36,962 nt of DNA from Psychromonas antarctica (GTDB lineage Bacteria; Pseudomonadota; Gammaproteobacteria; Enterobacterales; Psychromonadaceae): assembly GCF_022267535.1 (NCBI RefSeq), contig NZ_JAHNZV010000023.1, forward strand, positions 1 to 36,962, read 5' to 3'. A program made the translations under genes and the position numbers. Below, piece by piece: positions 25,671 to 35,663 of the stretch; position 1 is the first letter of the stretch; each line of letters begins with the position of its first letter. A model generated the notes under the pieces. The model saw only the letters and a program-made list of their open reading frames with translations, ran no database searches and was not told the DNA's origin.

Positions 25671-27722
25671 CTATTTTATCCCTGAATGGCGAAGTAAAGC
25701 CGCTATATTTGGCTCTCGTCCCATAAAGTTCTTAAACAGCACCATGGGCTCTTCGCTACCGCCTTTTTCTAAAATAGCCTGCATAAACGATCGCCCTGTT
25801 TCCTCATTAAAAATGCCCAGTTCTTCAAAACGAGAAAAGGCATCTGCCGATAAAACTTCCGCCCACTTGTAGCTGTAATAACCTGCTGCATAACCACCAG
25901 CAAAGATATGGCTGAAGCTGTGCTGGAAACGATTAAATTTAGGGGGAATTATGACCGCCAATTTCTCGCGAATTTGACTCAGCACGTGCTCGACCTGTGA
26001 ACCTTCCTCGGGTACATATTGATGATGTAAAACAAAATCAAACAGCGAAAATTCTAATTGCCGTAACATCATTAGTGCACTGTTGTAGTTTTTACTGGCA
26101 AGCATTTTATCAAGCAACTCTTGCGGTAAGGTTTCGCCGGTTTCAACATGCCCAGAAATTAATGCTAAGGCTTGCGGCTGCCAACACCAATTTTCTAAAA
26201 ACTGGCTGGGTAGCTCAACAGCATCCCAAGGCACACCATTGATACCAGAAACACCTGCAGACTCAATCTTACTAAGCATATGATGAAGGCCGTGACCAAA
26301 CTCATGGAATAAGGTGATCACTTCATTATGGCTAAACATCGCCGCTTTATCCGCAAGAGGACGGGTAAAATTACAGGTGAGATATGCCACCGGCAACTGT
26401 AATGCATCGTTAACCAAACGACGGCGAACACGGCAATCATTCATCCATGCTCCGCCACGTTTAAATTCGCGCGCATATAAATCTAAATAAAAACTGCCAA
26501 TATGCGTGTCCTGTTGATCGTAAATATCAAAAAAACGCACATCCGCATGCCAGCTATCAAACTCAAACACTTCTTTAATGGTTAACCCAAATAAACGATT
26601 AACCACAGCAAACAAACCGTTGACCACTTTGTTTTCTGGGAAGTAAGGACGAAGTACTTCATCGGAAATGGCATAACGATGTTGCTTTAATAATTCCGAG
26701 TAGTAACTTAAATCCCAGGCTTCTAGTTGTTCAAGGTTATCCTTTTCTTTAGCGAAAGCGAGAATCTGATCGCGCTCGACAATTGCTTGTGGGTAAGATT
26801 TGTCAGCCAGCTCAGTTAAAAATGAAAGCACTTGCTCAGGTGTTTCAGCCATTTTAGTGGCCAGACTATATTGTCCATAATCAGAGAAATCTAATAACAG
26901 TGCTAATTCATGTCGCAGCGCTAAGATCTGCTCGATAATTTCAGTGTTATCAAATTCCCCCGCATTAGGTCCCTGATCAGAAGCACGCGTTACAAATGCT
27001 TGATAAACCTCTTTACGTAATTCGCGATTATTTGCATAGGTAATCACTGGCATATAGCTTGGAAAGTCTAATGTTAACAAATAACCTTGTTGCTGTTTCT
27101 CTGTCGCCGCTTGCGCCGCTGCAGCCAAGGCGCTTTCCGGCAAGCCCTCGAGTACATTGACATCGGTAATTAACTTGCTCCATGCTAAGGTCGCATCCAT
27201 CACATTATTACTAAATTGTGACTGCAACTGTGCAAGCTGCTGCTTAATTTCACCATAACGTTGTTTTTTATCGTCCGATAACGCAATGCCCGCTAATTTA
27301 AAATCACGTATTGCATCATTAATAACCTTTTGCTGCTCAACCTTTAAGTCGCCAAACTGGTTGCTATTGGCAATGCTTAAATAAGCTTTATAAAGTCCCT
27401 GATGCTGACCCACAAAGGTGCCATATTCAGAAAACAGTGGCAGGCAAGCATCATGTGCCTGGCGCAGTGAGTCATTACTGACAACGGCATTCATATGAGA
27501 AATAGGCGACCATAACTTGCCTAAATGGTCATCTGCCTCATCCAACACATTGACAAAGTTGTCCCAAGTAAAATGCGTCAGGGTCGCTAATTTTTTTGCT
27601 ATTAAGTTTTTATTCTCAGTAATAGCTTGTTGTACTGCGGGAATTATCTGTTCAGGAGTGATTTGACTAAATAAAGGCAACCCCTCTGTTTGCTTGATAC
27701 CTAATTTTTCAGTTTTTTGCAT
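25671..27722 (-). CDS. prlC: Oligopeptidase A
   Basis: 683-aa M3-family zinc metallopeptidase, the same size as E. coli OpdA/PrlC. The zinc motif HExxH is at 473-477 (FHEFGHGLHH) with the downstream Glu in SGINGVPWDAVELPSQFLENW. It degrades short peptides, including cleaved signal peptides, in the cytoplasm. The N-terminal helical half is followed by the catalytic half (about 350-683). It is convergent with btuR. Confidence 0.97.
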   Translation of the reverse strand: MQKTEKLGIKQTEGLPLFSQITPEQIIPAVQQAITENKNLIAKKLATLTHFTWDNFVNVLDEADDHLGKLWSPISHMNAVVSNDSLRQAHDACLPLFSEYGTFVGQHQGLYKAYLSIANSNQFGDLKVEQQKVINDAIRDFKLAGIALSDDKKQRYGEIKQQLAQLQSQFSNNVMDATLAWSKLITDVNVLEGLPESALAAAAQAATEKQQQGYLLTLDFPSYMPVITYANNRELRKEVYQAFVTRASDQGPNAGEFDNTEIIEQILALRHELALLLDFSDYGQYSLATKMAETPEQVLSFLTELADKSYPQAIVERDQILAFAKEKDNLEQLEAWDLSYYSELLKQHRYAISDEVLRPYFPENKVVNGLFAVVNRLFGLTIKEVFEFDSWHADVRFFDIYDQQDTHIGSFYLDLYAREFKRGGAWMNDCRVRRRLVNDALQLPVAYLTCNFTRPLADKAAMFSHNEVITLFHEFGHGLHHMLSKIESAGVSGINGVPWDAVELPSQFLENWCWQPQALALISGHVETGETLPQELLDKMLASKNYNSALMMLRQLEFSLFDFVLHHQYVPEEGSQVEHVLSQIREKLAVIIPPKFNRFQHSFSHIFAGGYAAGYYSYKWAEVLSADAFSRFEELGIFNEETGRSFMQAILEKGGSEEPMVLFKNFMGREPNIAALLRHSGIK

Positions 27723-27861
27723 AGCAGCCTTCTAAATAAAGGGAAAGTGTCTGTTGTATGAGATATGGGCATTCACAAAAAAATCAAGCCTATTTTTATG
27801 CACAATTTATTAGTGTTTGATAGCATTTTGTGAGCAGAAGAGTAGGGAGAAGTGTTTCCTT

Positions 27862-29886
27862 ATGGCAAACTACTTGTTCTCGCGATGCCATGACTCGGAT
27901 TTGGACAGAATGAACTTAGAAAATATCTTATCCATCTTTACCCCCTTAAAAATGAAACATACGCTTTCAAAGCGATTACTTGCCTATATCCTACTGTGCA
28001 GCACTGCGCTGGCCATCATCATCACTCTAGTGCAATTAACCTGGGACTACCGACAAGATGTAGGCAAAATAGAAGCCAGTATTAACCAAATCGAGTCCAG
28101 CTTTTTACAGCCGATGGCCGCGAGCCTTTGGAATCTAGATGAAGAACAAATTCAAATCCAGATAGAAGGTATTATGAAGCTCTCGGATATGCAGTATGTC
28201 CGTGTCCATGAAGTGTTAGGCAGTACGGAAGTCCCTTTAATTGAGCAGGGAACTTTAAAAGACAAATTTGATATCAGCAGAAAATTCAATCTGGTTTATC
28301 AAGAAGAGATTGTCGGTACCCTTTTTGTGGCGGCTTCACTGGATGAGGTTTATAATCACTTAATTGCTAAATCAGTCCTTATTTTGGTTAGTCAAACCAT
28401 CAAAACCATGCTCGTTTCAATCTGTATTTTATTAATCATCTATTATATGGTGATCCGCCATATCAATAAAATTGCATTCTATACACGTAATATTAAGCTC
28501 AACACACACAATAAAAATCTCATATTAGACGGCCGAAAATCCGAATCTCACGGTGATGAACTCGATGAACTTGTTTATTTGCTTAATAAAATGCAAAAAA
28601 GAATCGTTGCCGAACTCACAGATAAGAAAATTGCTATCGAAGCGTTGCAGCAGGAACGCGATTTCTCAGCCACTGTTATAAATTCATCTAGCACCGTGAT
28701 CTGCTGTCTAGATGCAGACTTAAAAATAACAACCATTAACCCCGCGGCCGTTATATTAACAGGTTATAGCCAAGAAGAGCTGTACAAAAAAGAATGGTTA
28801 GATATTTTTGTGCTCGATGATAAAAAAGAGATAATGCGCGCCAAATTTGAGCACAACGAAGCCATTCACGGCATTGAAATTAATATGAATGATCAAATGG
28901 GCAGTGTAAATACCCTACTTTGGACCTTCTCCGCTTTTTATGAGGGCATGAATATTAAATATTTAATCGGTTTTGGCCATGATATTACCCCCCAGAAACA
29001 GGTAGAGCTAGAAGTCAAAAAACTCAATGATCAACTTGAAGATAAGGTAAATACCCGAACAGCAGCTTTAACAGAAAGTAACAAACAGATAACTGAAACC
29101 TTAGAGCAGTTAAAACGCACCCAATTGACCCTCGTTGAATCGGAAAAAATGGCATCACTAGGCAGCTTAGTCGCAGGGGTTGCGCATGAGATAAATACTC
29201 CGATCGGAATCAGCGTGACAGCCGCGTCATTCTTACAAGAAGAGATAGACACGTTAACAATAAAAATGCGCGAAAACAGCTTAACGCGCAGTTATGTGGA
29301 AAAGTTAATCGAACGCATATCAGAATCAGGACGCTTATTAAATAACAGCCTCAATCGCGCCGCCAATCTGGTCAGTAGCTTCAAGCAGGTTGCCGTTGAT
29401 CAATCAAGTGAGGCCTGCTACTCCTTTAAGTTAGCGGACAATCTTAACCAAGTGATTACCTCTCTTAAACACAAACTAAAGCAGGTGCCCGGTGAAGTCC
29501 ACGTCAGCTGCCCAGAGGATCTTTCTATCTACAGTTTTCCAGGGAGTTTCGCGCAAATCTATTCTAACCTGCTCCTGAACTCTATTATTCATGGCTTTGA
29601 AAACTGGCAAGGGAAGTGTGATATCTATATAGATATCACACAAGTGGGGAGTGACTTACAGATAGATTATCGTGATACAGGTAAAGGCATTGGCGCTGAT
29701 ATTGCCGAACGTATTTTTGATCCCTTTGTAACTTCTAAACGTGGCTCGGGTGGCAGTGGTTTAGGCACCCACATTGTTTACAACATAGTAAAACAGTTAC
29801 TCAAAGGTGATATTGAATACCTAGCGGGGGAAAAAGGCACGCATTTCCGGATAAAAATTCCTTATCAGACAAGTGCGCTTTCCTAG
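27862..29886 (+). CDS. PAS-containing membrane sensor histidine kinase (orphan)
   Basis: About 674 aa from the ATG at 27862. ATGs at 27910 and 27952 are also possible, and no start is clearly best. The first transmembrane segment LLAYILLCSTALAIIITLV is followed by a periplasmic sensor region of about 130 aa and a second segment ILVSQTIKTMLVSICILLIIYYMVI. Then come a HAMP-like linker, a PAS domain (INSSSTVICCLDADLKITTINPAA), a coiled coil, and a HisKA-type region with His442 (GVAHEINTPIG). The ATPase domain has N-box LLLNSIIHG, DTGKGI and GSGGSGLGTHI. No response regulator gene is adjacent, so its partner and signal are unknown. It is flanked by a strong terminator. Confidence 0.9.
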   Translation: MANYLFSRCHDSDLDRMNLENILSIFTPLKMKHTLSKRLLAYILLCSTALAIIITLVQLTWDYRQDVGKIEASINQIESSFLQPMAASLWNLDEEQIQIQIEGIMKLSDMQYVRVHEVLGSTEVPLIEQGTLKDKFDISRKFNLVYQEEIVGTLFVAASLDEVYNHLIAKSVLILVSQTIKTMLVSICILLIIYYMVIRHINKIAFYTRNIKLNTHNKNLILDGRKSESHGDELDELVYLLNKMQKRIVAELTDKKIAIEALQQERDFSATVINSSSTVICCLDADLKITTINPAAVILTGYSQEELYKKEWLDIFVLDDKKEIMRAKFEHNEAIHGIEINMNDQMGSVNTLLWTFSAFYEGMNIKYLIGFGHDITPQKQVELEVKKLNDQLEDKVNTRTAALTESNKQITETLEQLKRTQLTLVESEKMASLGSLVAGVAHEINTPIGISVTAASFLQEEIDTLTIKMRENSLTRSYVEKLIERISESGRLLNNSLNRAANLVSSFKQVAVDQSSEACYSFKLADNLNQVITSLKHKLKQVPGEVHVSCPEDLSIYSFPGSFAQIYSNLLLNSIIHGFENWQGKCDIYIDITQVGSDLQIDYRDTGKGIGADIAERIFDPFVTSKRGSGGSGLGTHIVYNIVKQLLKGDIEYLAGEKGTHFRIKIPYQTSALS

Positions 29887-29894
29887 TTTATACA

Positions 29895-29951
29895 TAACCT
29901 CAGCTCGGAATAAGCTAATCGCTAGCGCGCAGCTATTACTAGCTGAGGTTA
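29895..29951. repeat. 11-bp inverted repeat between the kinase gene and its terminator
   Basis: TAACCTCAGCT (29895-29905) and AGCTGAGGTTA (29941-29951) are perfect inverted arms enclosing a 35-nt region, which contains a smaller GCTAGC palindrome. It lies just after the kinase stop and before the terminator. It could fold as an extended 3'-UTR stem; function is unknown. Confidence 0.5.
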
Positions 29952-29961
29952 CATACAAAAA

Positions 29962-29986
29962 AACCTCTTACGAGGTTCTTTTTTTT
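29962..29986. terminator. Bidirectional terminator between kinase gene and engB
   Basis: AACCTC-TTAC-GAGGTT (29962-29977) is followed by eight T on the plus strand. On the minus strand the same stem is followed by seven T. It can therefore end both the kinase transcript and the convergent engB transcript. Confidence 0.85.
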
Positions 29987-30003
29987 CACTAGCGATAATC
30001 AAT

Positions 30004-30693
30004 CTATTCAGTTATGACTTCCACTTCGACATCTACGGGTGCCTCGACCGGCTCGCTCATCCCATACCAATCAGCAATTTTTTTCTCTAAAATATCAACA
30101 CCGAAACCTTTTAAAGAAGAAAATAACTCAACTTGCACATCCCCCTCAAAGCGCAGTGCTTCTTCGCGCATTTGCAACAGTGTTGCTTTGCGCGCACCTT
30201 GCTTGAATTTATCCGCTTTGGTTAACAGCGCAAGCACCGGAATATCAGCATCAATCGCCCAATAAATAAGTTGCTGATCGAGATCTTTAAAGGGATGACG
30301 AATATCCATCAGTACCACCAATCCTTTGAGTGATTCACGTTGCTGCAGATATTCACCCAACGAACGCTGCCATTTAAGCTTCATTGCCAATGGCACTTTA
30401 GCAAACCCATAACCAGGAAGATCAATTAACCTTTTGCCCTCTTCAATTTCAAAGACATTAATCAATTGTGTACGCCCAGGTGTTTTACTGGTTCTGGCCA
30501 AGTTTTTTTGTCGCGTTAAGCGGTTTAACGCGCTCGACTTACCTGCATTCGAACGCCCAGCAAAGGCGATTTCAATCCCGCTTTCAGCAGGCAAGTGCTT
30601 ATCCAAATGACGAATATCTGGTGCACTAATTAAAAAGTGCGCTTTTTGAAAATGTATTTTTGGAAATTCCAAGATATGCCTCGCTTTACCCAT
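30004..30693 (-). CDS. engB: Ribosome biogenesis GTP-binding protein EngB/YihA
   Basis: 229 aa. GTPase motifs are G1 GRSNAGKSS (46-54), G2 TPGRTQ (71-76), G3 DLPGYGFA (91-98) and G4 TKAD (158-161). EngB is an essential GTPase for assembly of the large ribosomal subunit. The C-terminal tail after residue 212 ([17 protein letters not shown]) is acidic and low in complexity. It is divergent from cytochrome c4, an arrangement common in gammaproteobacteria. Confidence 0.97.
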   Translation of the reverse strand: MGKARHILEFPKIHFQKAHFLISAPDIRHLDKHLPAESGIEIAFAGRSNAGKSSALNRLTRQKNLARTSKTPGRTQLINVFEIEEGKRLIDLPGYGFAKVPLAMKLKWQRSLGEYLQQRESLKGLVVLMDIRHPFKDLDQQLIYWAIDADIPVLALLTKADKFKQGARKATLLQMREEALRFEGDVQVELFSSLKGFGVDILEKKIADWYGMSEPVEAPVDVEVEVITE

Positions 30694-30702
30694 GTAGCAA
30701 AA

Positions 30703-30730
30703 TTGTTAATTTATTAAATTTGTGTAAACT
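30703..30730 (+). promoter_or_regulatory. Possible cytochrome c4 promoter
   Basis: TTGTTA (30703-30708), 16 bp, TAAACT (30725-30730) lie between the divergent engB and the cytochrome c4 gene, about 55 bp upstream of the start. The boxes are moderate matches to sigma-70. Confidence 0.35.
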
Positions 30731-30784
30731 ATACCTGCTTTATTGGAGCTCATTGTACATACTTTAAGAAAAAAATGGATAGTT

Positions 30785-31387
30785 ATGAATAAATTATTGA
30801 TGACATTAATTGGCATACTGAGCTTCTCTGGCATAGTACAAGCAGAAGCTGACATTGAGGCCGGTAAGGCAACTGCAATCGCTTGCGCAGCATGCCATGG
30901 CGCCGACGGAAATAGCCCATCCAATCTTTACCCTAAATTAGCTGGTCAGCATGCAAGCTACCTCGAAAAACAGCTACAAGAATTTAAAAGTGGTAAACGC
31001 AATAATGCCATTATGCTAGGGATGGCATATTCCCTTAGTGAGCAAGATATGCGCAATATTAGCGCTTATTATGAGTCTCAAACGACCACCCCTGAAACAA
31101 TCGATGCAGCAATAGCGGATGCTGGACAAAAACTTTATATGGGAGGGGATTTACAACGACAGATTCCAGCCTGTACCGCTTGCCATGGCCCTCGAGGAAA
31201 TGGCTTAGCACTGGCTAAATTTCCTAAGGTATCAAGCCAGCATCCCACCTATCTAAAAACGCAGCTAGAAAGTTTTCGTAACAAAACGCGCAATAACGAC
31301 CAAAACAGTATGATGGCAGATATTGCCAGTAAGCTAACCGATGCAGATATTGAGCTCCTTTCAAAGTATATTTCGGCATTGCATTAA
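30785..31387 (+). CDS. Periplasmic di-haem cytochrome c4
   Basis: 200 aa from the ATG at 30785; a frame 42 nt longer would spoil the signal peptide. Residues 1-20 (MNKLLMTLIGILSFSGIVQA) form a Sec signal peptide. Two CxxCH haem sites at 34-38 (CAACH) and 130-134 (CTACH) sit in two similar cytochrome c domains, each followed by the LAGQH/VSSQH-type segment and an axial Met (MLGMAYSL, MMADIASKL). Cytochrome c4 carries electrons to terminal oxidases. A terminator-like repeat follows. Confidence 0.95.
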   Translation: MNKLLMTLIGILSFSGIVQAEADIEAGKATAIACAACHGADGNSPSNLYPKLAGQHASYLEKQLQEFKSGKRNNAIMLGMAYSLSEQDMRNISAYYESQTTTPETIDAAIADAGQKLYMGGDLQRQIPACTACHGPRGNGLALAKFPKVSSQHPTYLKTQLESFRNKTRNNDQNSMMADIASKLTDADIELLSKYISALH

Positions 31388-31730
31388 CCCCCTGCACTTT
31401 ATCCTTGTTTTACAAAGAAGAGGTAATGAATAAAAAGAGAACGTCTTTGATTTATTACTTCTTTAAACGAAGCGCTCTTTTTTTCCTCTTTGTGAATAGT
31501 CTTTATTTTTTAACTTATTTTGCTTTAACTCTTTGTAAGTGATTTCCTTTTTTAAAAGATTCTTTTACGTCTAAGTTTGCCTAAGTCTTGTAGGCAACTA
31601 AGAAAGCATTTAATACCCATACACACCTTTTTTATACGCTGTTTAAACGCAATTAGATCTGCTATTCTGCGCATATTGACTGCACGGTAAAATGCACTCT
31701 TCCCGATTAAAAAATGAAAGGTAAATAATT
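31388..31730. other. Intergenic region between cytochrome c4 and yihI
   Basis: 343 bp without a gene. An imperfect long hairpin (arms near 31414-31427 and 31454-31464), followed by CGCTC and a T-run ending about 31485, may terminate the cytochrome c4 transcript. A second hairpin, TTGCCTA (31577-31583) with TAGGCAA (31591-31597), has no T-run. The last 70 bp should contain the yihI promoter, but I cannot pick one with confidence. Confidence 0.5.
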
Positions 31731-32303
31731 ATGTCTCGCAGCAAGAAAACCCGCACCTCCGATGCTTCAGAGCCCAAATTCAGTGGCCAACGCAAAGAAT
31801 CATCTTCGCAGGCAAAAGAAGCTCGTGGCAACAAACGTAAAAGTAAACTAAAAGGCAATAAAGCGGGTGCCCGCAATGTCAACGAGTCAAAACAGACACA
31901 GCAGCACAATGTCAAACAGGTGATAAATGAGAAACGTCTAGGTAGCCAAAAAGCGATTCCACTTGTCCCAGAACAGAAACAACCAAAAAGCGCAGCAAAC
32001 GAAGCGCCTAAAGCGATAGTAAAAGCTGCAAAAAACCCTGAGCCAAAAAAGCTAGCGCCGGAAAAACTGTCCCCTGAAAAAGAACTGGCTTCGATCGAAA
32101 ATGATGAACGCCTTAATGACCTTCTTGAGCAACTCGATACAGGCGAAAAAATTTCCAAAATAGATCAGTCTTGGGTAGATCAACAGACTAAGCGTCACCA
32201 AAAACTGATGAAAGAATTGGGTTGGCTAGATGACGATGGAGAGGAAGATCTTCTGCAACAATTTGAAGATGCCAGCTCCGCATTAGATGAATTCAGACAC
32301 TAG
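31731..32303 (+). CDS. yihI: Der GTPase-activating protein YihI
   Basis: 190 aa. It has the very basic, Ser/Lys-rich N terminus (MSRSKKTRTSDASEPKF, RGNKRKSKLKGNKAG) and acidic C terminus (ERLNDLLEQLDTGEKISKIDQSWVDQQTKRHQKLMKELGW, with LDDDGEEDLL) that define YihI. It stimulates GTP hydrolysis by the ribosome-assembly GTPase Der. Its middle is low in complexity and probably disordered. Next to hemN, as in E. coli, with a DUF2489 gene between. AAAGG precedes the ATG. Confidence 0.93.
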   Translation: MSRSKKTRTSDASEPKFSGQRKESSSQAKEARGNKRKSKLKGNKAGARNVNESKQTQQHNVKQVINEKRLGSQKAIPLVPEQKQPKSAANEAPKAIVKAAKNPEPKKLAPEKLSPEKELASIENDERLNDLLEQLDTGEKISKIDQSWVDQQTKRHQKLMKELGWLDDDGEEDLLQQFEDASSALDEFRH

Positions 32304-32314
32304 CAAGGATACAG

Positions 32315-32794
32315 ATGAATAGTTATTTTTTAATGGCCGCAATCGCGGTTGTCATTATTGTCGGCTTAGCATTTTACGTGGGCATATTAATAAGTAAAAT
32401 AAAGACGCAAAAAGCGGCGATTGTGCAAAGAGAAGATCAGGAAAAAGCACAAACGCTATTAAACAATCAGCAACGAAACGATGATATTTGTCAAAGCATT
32501 CGTTTGATCGCTTGCGCGACAGCGCAAAAACAATGTAATGTTTCCGAAGCAGCTATCCGTCTAAGTGTCTTATTAGAAACGCTAATACTTGATCAAGCCA
32601 TTGATATACAAAATGAGTATCCCGCTTTATCTGAACTATTTGATAAAGTGAAGGAGATGCCAACGCATGAACAGCGCAAGAAAGTTGCTGTAAAGGAGCT
32701 TAAAAAACTCGACAGACAACGGCATATTTTTGAAGCTGAACTTGAACAAGCCATTATCCAAGAAGCCTCACAACTGAAAAATTTTTCAGTTTAA
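32315..32794 (+). CDS. DUF2489 membrane-anchored protein
   Basis: 159 aa. One N-terminal transmembrane helix (about 5-27, FLMAAIAVVIIVGLAFYVGILI) is followed by a helical cytoplasmic part with a likely coiled coil. CQSIRLIACATAQKQCNVSEAAIRLSVLLE is the recognisable DUF2489 core. Function is unknown. It starts 11 nt after yihI and ends 30 nt before hemN, so the three form one likely operon. Confidence 0.85.
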   Translation: MNSYFLMAAIAVVIIVGLAFYVGILISKIKTQKAAIVQREDQEKAQTLLNNQQRNDDICQSIRLIACATAQKQCNVSEAAIRLSVLLETLILDQAIDIQNEYPALSELFDKVKEMPTHEQRKKVAVKELKKLDRQRHIFEAELEQAIIQEASQLKNFSV

Positions 32795-32824
32795 AATTCG
32801 TCGTCAAAAAAAGAAGAGAGAGCA

Positions 32825-34192
32825 ATGGAAAAGTCCGTTTGGAATCAAGCGCTAATTGAAAAGTATAATTACAGCGGACCAAGATATACCTCTTATCCTA
32901 CTGCGTTAGAATTTAATGAAAATTTTAACTATCCGACACTGATCCAAGCGACTAAAACCTATCCGACACGGCCTCTTTCACTGTATATCCATATCCCATT
33001 TTGTCATAAACTTTGTTATTTTTGTGGCTGTAATAAAGTGATCACACGCCATCAGGAAAAAGCCGATAAATACCTCGATTACCTTGAACGTGAAATCAAA
33101 CGCCAAGCGCCCCACTTTAGCGCTCGTCAAGTAAGCCAGTTACACTGGGGGGGCGGCACCCCAACATTTCTACTGCCCAAGCAAATAACACGTTTAATGG
33201 GCATGTTACGTCAACACTTTCATTTTACAGATAATGCAGAGTTAAGCATTGAAGTGGATCCTCGCGAAATAGCACTAAGCACCATAGATCATCTTGCCAA
33301 AGAGGGGTTTAACCGCCTCAGTTTGGGTGTACAAGACTTTAATAAAGCGGTGCAAAAAGCGGTCAATCGGGAGCAAGATGAAGCCTTTATTAGCGCGCTA
33401 TTAACGCGTGCTAAAGCACGAGGATTTCGCTCAACTAACTTAGACATGATTTATGGTTTGCCGCTGCAAACAAAAGAAAGTTTTGCTCATACCTTAGGCA
33501 AAGTAGTGGCGTTAGATCCCGCTCGTTTGTCGATTTTTAATTACGCCCATATGCCGACCCTTTTTGCGGCGCAGCGTAAAATAAATGAAGATGATATGCC
33601 TAAAGCCGCTGAGAAACTGGCCATGTTACAATATACGATTGAATTTTTAACCCAGTCAGGTTATCAGTTTATCGGTATGGACCATTTTGCGAAACCTGAT
33701 GATGAGCTTGCACAGGCACAGCGCCAAGGTATTTTACACCGAAACTTCCAAGGCTATACGACGCAACAAGATGCCGACCTTTTAGGTCTAGGCGTATCAG
33801 CCATCAGTCAGATTGGCCACACCTATTCACAAAATCAAAAAAAATTAGCTCTTTATTACAGTCAAATTGACGAACTGGGCCATGCACAGTGGCGAGGGGT
33901 AAGTCTTAATCAAGATGATCTCATTCGCCGCGAAGTGATCAAAAAACTAATCTGTAATTTTGCATTAGATATTAAAGAGATTGAGCAACAGTTTGCTTTA
34001 ACCTTTAACGATTACTTTTCTGAAGATATTAAGTTATTACAGTGTTTTATTGATGATCAGATGGTTTTCATCACACCAGAAAAAATAACAGTTACTCCCA
34101 AAGGACACTTACTCATTCGTAATATCTGCATGTGTTTTGATATTTATTTACGCAATAAAGCACGTCAACAACAATTCTCCCGCGTTATCTAA
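32825..34192 (+). CDS. hemN: Oxygen-independent coproporphyrinogen III oxidase HemN
   Basis: 455 aa, close to E. coli HemN (457). It is a radical SAM enzyme converting coproporphyrinogen III to protoporphyrinogen IX without oxygen, in haem synthesis. The cluster motif CxxxCxxC is at Cys60, Cys64 and Cys67 (PFCHKLCYFCGC), with the extra Cys69 of true HemN. HWGGGTPTFL and EVDPRE are SAM-binding motifs, and the C-terminal HemN domain is complete. Its stop codon is directly followed by the anmK ATG. Confidence 0.97.
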   Translation: MEKSVWNQALIEKYNYSGPRYTSYPTALEFNENFNYPTLIQATKTYPTRPLSLYIHIPFCHKLCYFCGCNKVITRHQEKADKYLDYLEREIKRQAPHFSARQVSQLHWGGGTPTFLLPKQITRLMGMLRQHFHFTDNAELSIEVDPREIALSTIDHLAKEGFNRLSLGVQDFNKAVQKAVNREQDEAFISALLTRAKARGFRSTNLDMIYGLPLQTKESFAHTLGKVVALDPARLSIFNYAHMPTLFAAQRKINEDDMPKAAEKLAMLQYTIEFLTQSGYQFIGMDHFAKPDDELAQAQRQGILHRNFQGYTTQQDADLLGLGVSAISQIGHTYSQNQKKLALYYSQIDELGHAQWRGVSLNQDDLIRREVIKKLICNFALDIKEIEQQFALTFNDYFSEDIKLLQCFIDDQMVFITPEKITVTPKGHLLIRNICMCFDIYLRNKARQQQFSRVI

Positions 34193-35323
34193 ATGACTAA
34201 CTTACCTTCATCCGCAATAGGCAACTACTATATTGGCATTATGTCAGGCACCAGTTTGGATGCCATTGATGTCGTGATCGCCCAACGTAGTGCTGCGGGT
34301 TTTAAACAGATTGCTGGTTTTGCCCCCGAGTTACCCGAATCGTTACGCTTAGCGCTGCTAAAAATTTGCCAAGATAAGCAGGTCACTCTGCAAACATTGG
34401 GGGAAGTTGATCATCAATTTGCCCTAGCCTGCGCCGCAGCAGTAAATCAACTCCTTGAACTCAACCAAATTCAGGCAAGTCAAATCACCGCGATAGGCAG
34501 CCACGGACAAACAATTTTCCACAGTCCCATTAGCCAGTTTCCTTTCACCCAACAAATTGGCGATGCCAATCTAATCGCCGCAAAAACGAACATCACATGT
34601 GTTGCCGATTTTAGGCGTATGGATATGGCCTATGGTGGACAAGGCGCACCTTTAGTACCTGCATTTCACCAAGCGCTCTTCGCCAAAAAAGGTGAGAATC
34701 GCGTGATCCTGAATATTGGTGGAATTGCTAATATTAGTCTATTGAAGTCGGATAAAGAGGTAATAGGCTATGACACCGGCCCTGGCAATATGTTAATGGA
34801 TGCGTGGATCAATAAAGTGGCCAATAAGCATTACGATAAAGAGGCCAACTTTGCCAAGCAGGGTAAAATAATTTCACCGTTATTAAAGCAATTATTAAGT
34901 GATCCCTATTTCGCAAAACCGCCACCCAAAAGCACCGGCCGAGAAAAATTTAACTTGGCTTGGCTGCAGCAACAGCTAATCCAGCTCGGCGAAGCTGCAT
35001 ACGCAGATGCTGATATTCAGCGTACTTTATTGGAGCTCAGCGCCATCACCATTAGCGATCAAATTCAGCAGCAAAGCCCCCCTTGTACTGTCTTTGTCTG
35101 TGGCGGAGGCGCATTAAACCCATTACTTATGAAACGCTTACAAGTATTAATGCCTTTATATAAGATTAACGATAGCAATGCCCTTGATATCGATCCTATG
35201 TTTGTTGAAGCGTTGGCTTTTGCCTGGCTGGCAGAGCAGCGGCTCTTTAAAAGACCTATTGCGCTTAAAGCGGTCACGGGCGCACAGAAAAATGCTATTT
35301 TGGGCTGTGTCTATCTTGCGTAG
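34193..35323 (+). CDS. anmK: Anhydro-N-acetylmuramic acid kinase AnmK
   Basis: 376 aa. It phosphorylates and opens 1,6-anhydro-MurNAc in peptidoglycan recycling. GIMSGTSLDAIDVV (15-28), GSHGQTIFH, the DFRRMDMAYGGQGAPLVP segment, NIGGIANIS and YDTGPGNMLMD are family signatures. The ATG abuts the hemN stop with no gap, so translation is probably coupled. The 3' end overlaps the convergent DUF3624 gene by 29 nt. Confidence 0.97.
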   Translation: MTNLPSSAIGNYYIGIMSGTSLDAIDVVIAQRSAAGFKQIAGFAPELPESLRLALLKICQDKQVTLQTLGEVDHQFALACAAAVNQLLELNQIQASQITAIGSHGQTIFHSPISQFPFTQQIGDANLIAAKTNITCVADFRRMDMAYGGQGAPLVPAFHQALFAKKGENRVILNIGGIANISLLKSDKEVIGYDTGPGNMLMDAWINKVANKHYDKEANFAKQGKIISPLLKQLLSDPYFAKPPPKSTGREKFNLAWLQQQLIQLGEAAYADADIQRTLLELSAITISDQIQQQSPPCTVFVCGGGALNPLLMKRLQVLMPLYKINDSNALDIDPMFVEALAFAWLAEQRLFKRPIALKAVTGAQKNAILGCVYLA

Positions 35324-35564
35324 GATGTTTTACTCCTGTAAATCGATAATAAAGATAAGCTCCTGCATGCAGCAGCATTAAAAATCCACTGGCAATAAAA
35401 GTCAATAGTAAAGCGATTGTTGCAACTTCCCTAGGCGCTGACTGATAATAAATAAAGCAACCGATAGCACTACTCACAAGCAACAATAGATTAAGCCAGA
35501 TACAGGTTTTACAGCGCCCTAGTTTTTCTTTAAAGCGGTTTTCATCACAGAATTTACATGCCAT
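35295..35564 (-). CDS. DUF3624 small membrane protein
   Basis: 89 aa from the ATG at 35562-35564. It begins MACKFCDENRFKEKLGRCKTCIW with two CxxC pairs that could bind a metal, typical of DUF3624. Two hydrophobic helices follow (LNLLLLVSSAIGCFIYY and IALLLTFIASGFLMLLHAGAYLYY). Function is unknown. It overlaps the end of anmK on the other strand and is divergent from the DUF4124 gene. Confidence 0.85.
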   Translation of the reverse strand: MACKFCDENRFKEKLGRCKTCIWLNLLLLVSSAIGCFIYYQSAPREVATIALLLTFIASGFLMLLHAGAYLYYRFTGVKHPTQDRHSPK

Positions 35565-35663
35565 CTTTACCACATCCTCACTATCCTAAAATTCTATTGC
35601 TATTCAAAAAAAACAAAACTATCATCATTTCATTTTTATTTTCTGTGATCCGGAGATATCAAT

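Noticed and set aside
30706..30924. 72-aa minus-strand frame upstream of engB
   Set aside because: It is antisense to the cytochrome c4 signal peptide and first haem site.
31643..32158. 171-aa Ser/Phe-rich minus-strand frame
   Set aside because: It is the antisense shadow of yihI, whose Lys/Ala/Glu-rich codons give such composition.
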